Origin: Theodoxus fluviatilis
Taxonomy: Eukaryota > Mollusca > Gastropoda > Cycloneritida > Neritidae
Direction: 5' to 3'
Assembly: GCA_034096865.1 (NCBI GenBank)
Contig: JAWQFJ010002812.1
Coordinates: forward strand, 120,001-166,363
Length of the DNA stretch: 46,363 nucleotides
Shown in pieces: positions 11,801 to 23,600 of the stretch. The notes beneath the pieces were generated by a model, which saw only the letters and a program-made list of their open reading frames with translations, was not told the DNA's origin and ran no database searches. Position 1 is the first letter of the stretch. The number at the start of each line of letters is the position of its first letter. The position numbers and the translations under genes are program-made.

Positions 11801-14800
11801 ACTTAGGCTGATGTGAGCTTATTGTGGGACGTCTACTGCTGACAGCCTGTGCCAAGTCTTCCTTTTCATCGTCCTCCTCGTCCTCTCCTTCTTCATCGTC
11901 CTCATCCATCATCTAGACAGAAGAAAATGGGTTCCTCTTATGTTATGAAAATCATACAAAATATACTGTTTCAACGTTATTTCTAACAATGTGAACACTA
12001 TTGTTTAAACGGTTTATAGTATATACACATTAAATTTTCCAAATTTTACACTTATGTTCCTTTACAAATAAAAATGAAGCACACACGCACACATGCATAC
12101 ATATGCATTCACACACACGCATGCATGCATGCACACACACACACACGCACACACACACAGATACAGACACACACACACACACACAGATACAGACACACAC
12201 ACATACACACACACACACACACACGCACGCACAAGCGCGCGCATGCACACGCCCACACACACACACCCCTACCCAATACGTCATGAAATACCAGACAAGG
12301 TGTTTGCAAACAAAAGTGGGGGCCATGGTTTCCAGCAAGGACAAAAATCACTGCCCTGGTGGCGCCCTACCTGTCCACGTGGGCGCTTGCTTGAGTGGCT
12401 GCAGTCCCCGTTGCCGACGGCCGCGACTTCCTCATCACCTTCCTCATCGTCTATATCACAGCCAGCACCTGTTTCACCATCAACCTCCATCTCTTCAGGG
12501 AAGTCGGCGGCTGGAGACAGAAAGGAGTCTCTCATTTTGACAGCATGCAACTCTCACAGACAAAAATCCCCACAGGAAACACTGGCTACAGAGATTGCCT
12601 TCCACTGACGGGCCACACTAGTGCAGTCTGTAAGGAGGGAGTGCAGTCTGTAAGGAGGGAGTGCAGTCTGTGAGGAGGCAGTGATCCAATCAACCCTTGG
12701 AATATTTTTCTGCTGACTCTAAACTTTTTTCTCCATCCTGAAAAAAGATAGAATGAAAGAAATTGACAGTAAACATCATTTCAAGGTGGGGGTGAGTGTG
12801 GGGGTGAGTGTGGGAGTGGGGGGTCAGGGGTGAGGGTGGGGGCGGTGTGAGGGGGAGGCGGGCTTCCCACCATCAAATTCACTGTCACTCACTGAAGGCC
12901 ACCCAGTCCTGTGGAAGCCACCCAGTCAATTGGAGGCCACCCAGTCAATTGGAGGCCACCCAGTCAATTGGAGGCCACCCAGTCATGAGCACACTGTGGA
13001 GGCCACCCAGCCATGAGCACACTGTGGAGGCCACCAAGTCATGAGCACACTGTGGAGGCCACCCAGTCATGAGCACACTGTGCAGGCCACCCAGTCATGA
13101 GCACACTGTGGAGGCCACCCAGTCATGAGCACACTGTGAAGGCCACCCAGCCATGAGCACACTGTGGAGGCCACCCAGTCATGAGCACACTGTGGAGGCC
13201 ACCCAGCCATGAGCACACTGTGGAGGCCACCCAGTCATGAGCACACTGTGGAGGCCACCCAGTCATGAGCACACTGTGAAGGCCACCCAGCCATGAGCAC
13301 ACTGTGGAGGCCACCCAGTCATGAGCACACTGTGGAGGCCACCCAGTCATGAGCACACTGTGGAGGCCACCCAGCCATGAGCACACTGTGAAGGCCACCC
13401 AGCCATGAACACACTGTGCAGGCCACCCAGTCATGAGCACACTGTGGAGGCCACCCAGTCATGAACACACTGTGGAGGCCACCCAGCCATGAGCACACTG
13501 TGGAGGCCACCCAGTCATGAGCACACTGTGGAGGCCACCCAGCCATGAGCACACTGTGGAGGCCACCCAGCCATGAGCACACTGTGGAGGCCACCCAGCC
13601 ATGAGCACACTGTGAAGGCCACCCAGCCATGAGCTCACTGTGGAGGCCACCCAGCCATGAGCACACTGTGAAGGCCACCCAGTCATGAGCTCACTGTGGA
13701 GGCCACCCAGCCATGAGCACACTGTGGAGGCCACCCAGTCATGAGCACACTGTGGAGGCCACCCAGCCATGAGCACACTGTGGAGGCCACCCAGTCATGA
13801 GCACACTGTGAAGGCCACCCAGCCATAATCACACTGTGGAGGCCACCCAGTCATGAGCACACTGTGGAGGCCACCCAGTCATTAGCACACTGTGGAGGCC
13901 ACCCAGTCATGAGCACACTGTGAAGGCCACCCAGCCATGAGCTCACTGTGGAGGCCACCCAGTCAATTGGAGGCCACCCAGTCAATTGGAGGCCACCCAG
14001 TCAATTGGAGGCCACCCAGTCATGAGCACACTGTGGAGGCCACCCAGTCATGAGCCCACTGTGAAGGCCACCCAGCCATGAGCACACTGTGGAGGCTACC
14101 CAGCCATGAGCACACTGTGAAGGCCACCCAGCCATGAGCACACTGTGAAGGCCACCCAGCCATGAGCACACTGTGGAGGCCACCCAGCCATGAGCACACT
14201 GTGGAGGCCACCCAGCCATGAGCACACTGTGAAGGCCACCCAGCCATGAGCTCACTGTGGAGGCCACCCAGTCATGAGCACACTGTGGAGGCCACCCAGT
14301 CATGAGCACACTGTGGAGGCCACCCAGCCATGAGCACACTGTGGAGGCCACCCAGTCATGAGCACACTGTGGAGGCCACCCAGCCATGAGCACACTGTGG
14401 AGGCCACCCAGTCATGAGCACACTGTGGAGGCCACCCAGCCATGAGCACACTGTGGAGGCCACCCAGTCATGAGCACACTGTGGAGGCCACCCAGCCATG
14501 AGCACACTGTGGAGGCCACCCAGTCAATTGGAGGCCACCCAGTCATGAGCACACTGTGAAGGCCACCCAGTCATGAGCACACTGTGGAGGCCACCCAGTC
14601 ATGAGCACACTGTTGAGGCCACCCAGTGAATTGGAGGCCACCCAGTCAATTCGAGGCCACCCAGTCATGAGCACACTGTGGAGGCCACCCAGCCATGAGC
14701 ACACTGTGGAGGCCACCCAGTCATGAGCACACTGTGAAGGCCACCCAGTCATGAGCACACTGCGGAGGCCACCCAGTCTTGTGGAGGCCACCCAGTCATG

Positions 14801-17800
14801 AGCACACTGTGGAAGCCACCCAGACCTGTGGAGGCCACCCAGTCATGAGCACACTGTGGAGGCCACCCATACCTGGCTCAGGACATACCTGGATACAGGT
14901 CACTGAGGCTGTCCACACTGGAGGCCCGGCTGTCCGAGTCGGTGAAGTTGGCAAACCTGCGCTCCACCGCACACTCTCCCTGGGACTGCTTGGGGCGGCG
15001 CCTGAAGGGTTTGAACTCCTCCCCCGTCTCCTGACACCTCTGCCCTGCAACAACATTTGGCACGTCTGGCTTGTAGGCTCTCCTTCTCCATCACATCACA
15101 TGTATGGCTGTCTCAATAAGTCCTCTGCAAATGTATTCTGCGTGTCTCGTGAAACACCTGCAACAGGATCTGCCCCCAAACTTGTCTCTGGCTACAAGCT
15201 GTGGCAGCCAGGCATCCCCCTGACACAGCACGCACCCCCGACACAACACACACTGCCACCAGGCACCTCCCTGACACAGCACACACCGCCACCAGGCACC
15301 CCCCTGACACAGCACACGCCGCCACCAGGCACCCCCCTGACACAGCACACACTGCCACCAGGCACCCCCCTGACACAGCACACACTGCCACCAGGCACCC
15401 CCCTGACACAGCACACACTGCCACCAGGCACCTCCCTGACACAGCACACACTGCCACCAGGCACCTCCCTGACACAGCACACACTGCCACCAGGCACCCC
15501 CCTGACACAGCACACGCCGCCACCAGGCACCCCCCTGACACAGCACACACTGCCACCAGGCACCTCCCTGACACAGCACACACTGCCACCAGGCACCTCC
15601 CTGACACAGCACACACTGCCACCAGGCACCCCCCTGACAGCACACACTGCCACCAGGCACCCCCCTGACACAGCACACACTGCCACCAGGCACCCCCCTG
15701 ACACAGCACACGCCGCCACCAGGCACCCCCCTGACACAGCACACACTGCCACCAGGAACCCCCCTGACAGCACACACCGCCACCAGGCACCCCCCTGACA
15801 CAGCACACGCCGCCACCAGGCACCCCCCTGACACAGCACACACCGCCACCAGGCACCCCCCTGACACAGCACACACCGCCACCAGGCACCCCCCTGACAC
15901 AGCACCCCCCACCCCTGACAGCACACACCGCCACCAGGAACCCCCCTGACACAGCACACACTGCCACCAGGCACCCCCCTCCCTCCCCCCTGACAGCACA
16001 CACCGCCACCAGGCACCCCCCTGACACAGCACACACTGCCACCAGGCACCCCCCTCCCTCCCCCCTGACAGCACACACCGCCACCAGGAACCCCCCTGAC
16101 ACAGCACACACTGCCACCAGGCACCCCCCTCCCTCCCCCCTGACAGCACACACCGCCACCAGGCACCCCCCTGACACAGCACCCCCGACTGACACAGCAC
16201 ACACCGCCACCAGGAACCCCCCTGACAGCACACACCGCCACCAGGAACCCCCCTGACACAGCACACACTGCCACCAGGCACCCCCCTCCCTCCCCCCTGA
16301 CAGCACACACCGCCACCAGGCACCCCCCTGACACAGCACCCCCGACTGACACAGCACACACCGCCACCAGGCACCCGCCTGACACAGCACACACCGCCAC
16401 CAGGCACCCCCCTGACACAGCACACACCGCCACCAGGCACCCCCCTGACACAGCACACGCCGCCACCAGGCACCCCCCTGACACAGCACACACTGCCACC
16501 AGGCACCCCCCTGACACAGCACACCCCCCCCCCCCCCTGACAGCACACACCGCCACCAGGCACCCCCCCGTGACAGCACACACCGCCACCAGGCACCCCC
16601 CTGACACAGCACACGCGGCCACCAGGCACCCCCCTGAGAGCACACACCATCACCAGGCACCCCCCTGACACAGCACACACCATCACCAGGCACCCCCCTG
16701 AGAGCACACACCATCACCAGGCACCCCCCTGACAGCACACACCATCACCAGGCACCCCCCTGACACAGCACACGCCGTCACACCTTCCTCCCTTCCTAGG
16801 TCAGGAGCTTCCTCTGCCCAGACAAATCCTATACATCGTATTGTGACAAAACTTGGCTTTGAATAATCATCTACTAAGCAAGGACACTAAAACAGGCAGC
16901 AGGCAAAGCACTATGCTACAAGACAGGACTCTACAACACACAAGGACAGCACTCCACAACACACAAGGACAGCACTCCACAACACACAAGGACTCCACAA
17001 CACACAAGGACAGCAATCCACGACACACAAGGACAGCAGTCCACAACACACAAGGACAGCACTCCACAACACACAAGGACAGCACTCCACAAACACACAA
17101 GAACAGCACTCCACAACACACAAGGACAGCACTCCACAACACACAAGGACAGCACTCCACAACACACAAGGACAGCACTCCACAACACACAAGGACAGCA
17201 CTCCACAACATACAAGAACAGCACTCCATGACACACAAGGACAACACTCCACGACACACAAGGACAGCACTCCACAACACACAAGGACAGCAATCCACGA
17301 CACACAAGGACAGCACTCCACAACACACAAGGACAGCACTCCACAAACTCACAAGAACAGCACTCCACGACACACAAGGACAACACTCCACAACACACAA
17401 GGACAGCACTCCACAACACACAAGGACAGCACTCCACAACACACAAGGACAGCACTCCACAACACACAAGGACAGCACTCCACGACACACAAGGACAACA
17501 CTCCACAACACACAAGGACAGCAATCCACGACACACAAGGACAGCAGTCCACAACACACAAGGACAGCACTCCACAACACACAAGGACAGCACTCCACAA
17601 CACACAAGGACAGCACTCCACAACACACAAGAACAGCACAACACACAAGGACAGCACTCCACAACACACAAGGACAGCACAACACACAAGGACAGCACTC
17701 CACAACACACAAGGACAGCACTCCACAACACACAAGGACAGCACTCCACAACACACAAGGACAGCACTCCACGACACACAAGGACAGCACTCCACAACAC

Positions 17801-20540
17801 ACAAGGACTCTACAACACACAAGGACAGCACTCCACAACACACAAGGACAGCACTCCACAACACACAAGGACTCCACAACACACAAGGACAGCAATCCAC
17901 GACACACAAGGACAGCAGTCCACAACACACAAGGACAGCACTCCACAACACACAAGGACAGCACTCCACAACACACAAGGACAGCACTCCACAACACACA
18001 AGGACAGCACAACACACAAGGACAGCACTCCACAACACACAAGGACAGCACAACACACAAGGACAGCACTCCACAACACACAAGGACAGCACTCCACAAC
18101 ACACAAGGACAGCAATCCACAACACACAAGGACAGCACTCCACAACACACAAGGACAGCACTCCACAACACACAAGGACAGCACTCCACAACACACAAGG
18201 ACAGCACTCCACAACACACAAGAACAGCACTCCACGACACACAAGGACAACACTCCACGACCCACAAGGACAGCACTCCACAACACACAAGGACAGCAAT
18301 CCACGACACACAAGGACAGCAGTCCACAACACACAAGGACAGCACTCCACAACACACAAGGACAGCAATCCACGACACACAAGGACAACACTCCACGACA
18401 CACAAGGACAGCACTCCACAACACACAAGTACAGCACTCCACGACACACAAGGACAGCACTCCACAACACTCAAGGACAGCACTCCACAACACTCAAGGA
18501 CAGCACTCCACAAGGACAGCACTCCACAACACACAAGGACAGCACTCCACAAACACACAAGTACAGCACTCCACGACACACAAGGACAGCACTCCACAAC
18601 ACACAAGGACAGCACTCCACAACACACAAGGACAGCACTCCACAACACACAAGGACAGCACTCCACAACACACAAGGACAGCACTCCACAACACAAGGAC
18701 AGCACTCCACAACACTCAAGGACAGCACTCCACAAGGACAGCACTCCACAACACACAAGGACAGCAATCCACAACACACAAGGACAGCACTCCACGACAC
18801 ACAAGGACAGCACTCCACAACACACAAGGACAGCACTCCACAACACACAAGGACAGCACTCCATAACACACAAGGACAGCACTCCACAACACACAAGGAC
18901 AGCACTCCAAGACACACAAGGACAGCACTTTACAACACACAAGGACAGCACTCCACAACACACAAGGACAGCACTCCACAACACACAAGGACAGCACAAC
19001 ACACAAGGACAGCACTCCACAACACACAAGGACAGCAGTCCACAACACACAAGGACAGCACTCCACAACACACAAGGACAGCACTCCACAACACACAAGG
19101 ACAGCACAACACACAAGGACAGCACTCCACAACACACAAGGACAGCACTCCACAACACACAAGGACAGCACTCCACGACACACAAGGACAGCACTCCACA
19201 ACACACAAGGACAGCACTCCACAACACACAAGGACAGCACTCCACAACACACAAGGACAGCACTCCACAACACACAAGGACAGCACTCCACAACACACAA
19301 GGACAGCACTCCACAACACACAAGGACAGCAGTCCACAACACACAAGGACAGCACTTCACAACACACAAGGACAGCAGTCCACAACACGCAAGGACAGCA
19401 GTCCACAACACACAAGGACAGCACTCCACAACACACAAGGACAGCAGTCCACAACACACAAGGACAGCACTCCACAACACACAAGGACAGCAGTCCACAA
19501 CACGCAAGGACAGCACTCCACAACACACAAGGACAGCACTCCACAACACAATCTGTTGCTAGGCACAAAGCAAACATTTAGCCCACAGCAACTTGTCAGC
19601 AAGTGATTGTCACTGAGTTGCATTCCAAATGTGGAAAGCAGTCATTCCCTCTCGTGGAGAAGTGGCTTTCATGTAAAAACAAAAAAGAGAAGAAAAGGGA
19701 GAAGAAGACAAATCAGAAAACAAATGTAACCAAGAGGAAATCCTCCCCTACTGAATTATTTGCTTCAATTTTTGTCAATACCTTGCCATGTAACTCTCTC
19801 TCTCTCTCTCTCTAGAAGAGAGAGAGATAACGAAGAGAGAGAGAGAGAGAGAGCGAGAGCGAGAAATACAAGAAAAGAATGAAAGACAAACAAAGAAAGA
19901 AATAAAGAAAGAAAGTAAGAAAGAAAGGCAAGCACGCGAGAGATAGAGAGAGAGCGAGAGAGATCGAGAGAGAGCAAGAGAGCGGCGCGATAGAGCGACG
20001 GGAGATATCGTCTCTAGGTCTCGCTCTCTCTCGCTCCTCTCTCGCGAATATATCCGCGTAGGCTGGCTCTCGCATGATAGAGAGAGAGAGAGAATGGAAA
20101 GAGAAGAGAGAGACTCTCTCTCTCTCTCCCTCCCCTGTCCCCACGCCTCTCTGCCCCCCTCTCCTCCTTCACCGGAAGAGAGAACTTCTGTCCTTTGTCT
20201 AAAAGTCCTCCGGAAGTGAACCCTTCCGGTTCTGTTCCCGCTTTGTACCTACTTTTGTCCATCCCCATAAATAGAGGCGGCAGTGCTTGCTAAGAGAGAG
20301 ACCTGCTACAATCTGGGTAGACAATGCAGGCTGAAATAAAGTGTTGGAAACGCCAAACGCGCTCGCCTTCTTCCATCACATTTATGGGCATGCTGGGGGT
20401 TGTGGCGTGCCCCTGTAATCCAGCTACTTGGAGGCTTGAGGTTCGGAATGGTTTGAGGCTGGGAGTCCTCACATATGTCCACGCTGGGGGAGCCCGGCGT
20501 GGCCAGGTTGACTAAGGAGGGACGTATAGGCCCAGGAAGG

Positions 20541-20623
<83 letters not shown>

Positions 20624-23600
20624 AGTTACATGGCAAGGTATCGACAAAAATGAGAGCGAATAATTCAGTAGGGGAGGATTTCCTCCTGGTTACACGAAAA
20701 AAGAAGAAAATAAATATGAAAATGAAGAAGATGACAAAGAGAAAGAGAAGGAGGAGGAGGAGGAGGAGGAGGAGGAGGAGGAGGAGGAGGAGGAGGAGGA
20801 GGAGGAGAGGAGGAGGAGGAGGAGGAGGAGGAGGAGGAGGAGGAGGAGGAGGAAGAGGAGGAGGAAGGAGAGGGGAAAGGAAGAGGAGGAGGATGGAAGA
20901 GGAAAATGAAGGAGGAGGAGGAGGATGAAGAAGGAGGAGGATGAAGAAGGAGGAGCATGAGGAGGAGGAGCATGAGGAGGAGGAGCAGGAGGAGGAGGAG
21001 CAGGAGGAGGAGGAGCAGGAGGAGGAGGAGCAGGAGGAGGAGGAAGGAAGGAAAAACAGGAATACTGCTTACAGCGTGCCAAAGCTTTCTGAAACCGTCT
21101 GCCATTCACGTGGCGCAGAACATTCTCTGGAGTTTTCACGAAATGTCTTCCTGTCAGTGTGCACACCAACTCCTTTCTGCAAAAACCAAGCAGCCAGTGG
21201 GTGAGTGAGTGAGTGAGTGAGTGAGTGAGTGAGTGAGTGAGTGAGTGAGTGAGTGAGTGAGTGAGTGAGTGAGAGAGAGAGTGAGTGAGTGAGTGAGTGA
21301 GTGAGTGAGTGAGTGAGTGAGTGAGTGAGTGAGTGAGTGAGTGAGTGAGTGAGTGAGTGAGTGAGTGAGTGAGTGAGTGAGTGAGTGAGTGAGTGAGTGA
21401 GTGAGTCAGTGAGCGAAGTCAGTCAGAAAGAAAATCAGTCAGTCAGCTAGTCAGGAAGTCAGTCAGAAAGAAAATCAGTCAGTCAGTTAGCCAGTCGGTC
21501 AGTCAGAAAGAAAATCAGTCAGTCAGCTAGTCAGTCGGTCAGCCAGCCAGCCAGTCAGTCAGCCAGTCAGCCAGCCAGCCAGTCAGTCAGTCAGTCAGTC
21601 AGCCAGTCAGTCAGCCAGCCAGTAAAAAATCAGTCAGTCACACAGTCAGTCAGTCAGTCACACAGCCAGTTAGCCAGTCAGTCACACAGCCAGCCAGTCA
21701 ATCACACAGTCAATCAGCCAGTCACTCCGTCAATCAGTCATCCAAACAGCCAGTCAGCCAGTCAGTCACACAGCCAGCCAGTCAATCACACAGCCTGTCA
21801 GTCAGTCAGTCTCACTATCAGCATGTACAGGAATATAAAGAAACTAAGCTGTCAGTCAGTCTCACTATCAGCATGTACAGGAATATAAAGAAATTAAGCT
21901 GTCAGCCAGTCAGTGACAGTCAGTCAGTCAGTCACACTATCAGTATGTACAGGAATATATACAGAAATTAAGCTGTCAGCCAGTCAGTGACAGTCAGTCA
22001 GTCAGTCACACTATCAGCATGTACAGGAATATAAAGAAACTAAGCTGTCAGTCAGTCTCACTATCAGCATGTACAGGAATATAAAGAAATTAAGCTGTCA
22101 GCCAGTCAGTCAGTCAGTCACACTATCAGCATGTACAGGAATATAAAGAAATTAAGCTGTCAGTCAGTCAGTGACAGTCAGTCAGTGATTCATACAATCA
22201 GTCACTCAGTTTCTCACAAAGCGCATATATATATGAAGGTCAGTCAGTCAAACAGTCATTCAAACTGCCATTTAGTCAGTTTCTCACTATCAATATGTTC
22301 AAGAATACAGTGAAATCAAGCAATCAGACAGGCAGGCAGGCAAGCACTCAGTCAGTCAGGATATCAGACAGACAGGCAGGCAGGCAGTCAGGCAGGATAT
22401 CAGAAAGACAGGCAGTCAGTCAGTCAGTCAGGATATCAGACAGACAGGCAGTCAGTCAGTCAGTCAGGATATCAGACAGACAACAGACAGGCAGTCAGTC
22501 AGTCAGGCAGGATATCAGACAGACAGGCAGTCAGTCAGTCAGGATATCAGACAGACAACAGACAACAGACAGGCAGGCAGGCAAGGAGTCAGTCAGGCAT
22601 GATATTAGACAGACAGGCAGGCAGATAAGCAGTCAGTCAGTCAGGATATCAGACAGGCAGGCAGGCAGACAGGCATGCATTCAGGCAGGCATGCAGGCAA
22701 TGTATTAGCATTAACATGTACAAGAATATAGTGAAATTAAGCAATCAGTCAATCAGGCAGGCAGGCAGGCAAGCAGACAGTCAGACAGGCAGGCAGGTAG
22801 GAAGGAAGTTAGACATGCAGGCAGTCAGGCAGTTAGTTAGGCAGGCAAGCCAGTCAGTCAGGCAGGCAGTCAGGCAGGCAGGCAGTGTCTCACCATCAGC
22901 ATACACAAAATTATACAGAAAGACAGTGGTCAGAGAGACGGATGGATGGATGGATGGATGGATGGATGGATGGATGGATGGATGGATGGATGGATGGATG
23001 GATGGATGGATGGATAGATGGATGGATAGATGGATAGCAGGATAGACTGACATAACAAAAATCAGCTGCCAGTGCCAAGTAGAAATTCCTCCTTATGATA
23101 ATATGAGAGAACTCTATGGCTTGGATGATAAAAATCTAAAGTCCTAATAGCTACCATCACCATCAAAGAGAAAACAGATGCCCCTAAGAAACATGGCAAA
23201 AAAACCTCCACACAACAAAAAACAGAACTACACAAAGACCCCTGGGAATTCCTGGCTGGAACAGCAAAGAGCATCATGCAGACTCACTCAAATTTTTTCT
23301 TGGGGTTCGGGATGATGTGGGGAAGGTACTTGTTGTAGTCAAATACCAGATTCTGCTGCAGCTTCTTGAACTTCTTGCCCCCCAGGTAGCTGTGGAGCGC
23401 GGCAGCCGAGTTGCTGGGCATTTCATGTCCACTGAGGCAACACACAACCTGCAAGCAAACATCACCATGGTTACCGACAGACAAGATAAAATGCAATCTC
23501 TTCTGCAAGAAATGACAAGAACCCGCGAAAAAAGGAGGGACATAAAAGACAGTTCATGGCACTGATTCCATACTGACATGGATGCTCCAGCTTCTTACCA

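Noticed and set aside
10700..14872. CRISPR-like arrays
   Set aside because: Units are head-to-tail without unique spacers, and the genome is clearly an animal one with spliced genes.
15091..16738. Cys/Gly/Val-rich minus-strand frames of about 540 codons
   Set aside because: Translation of the 33-bp array. All three minus frames are open with the same composition.
16853..19606. A 917-codon plus-strand frame rich in [16 protein letters not shown]
   Set aside because: It is a reading of the 23-bp array, whose 69-base triple is stop-free, and it lies inside a SURF2 intron on the opposite strand.
20138..20380. A confident solo LTR
   Set aside because: TG...CA ends, a TATA-like word and AATAAA can be picked out, but no target duplication or internal retroelement sequence supports it.
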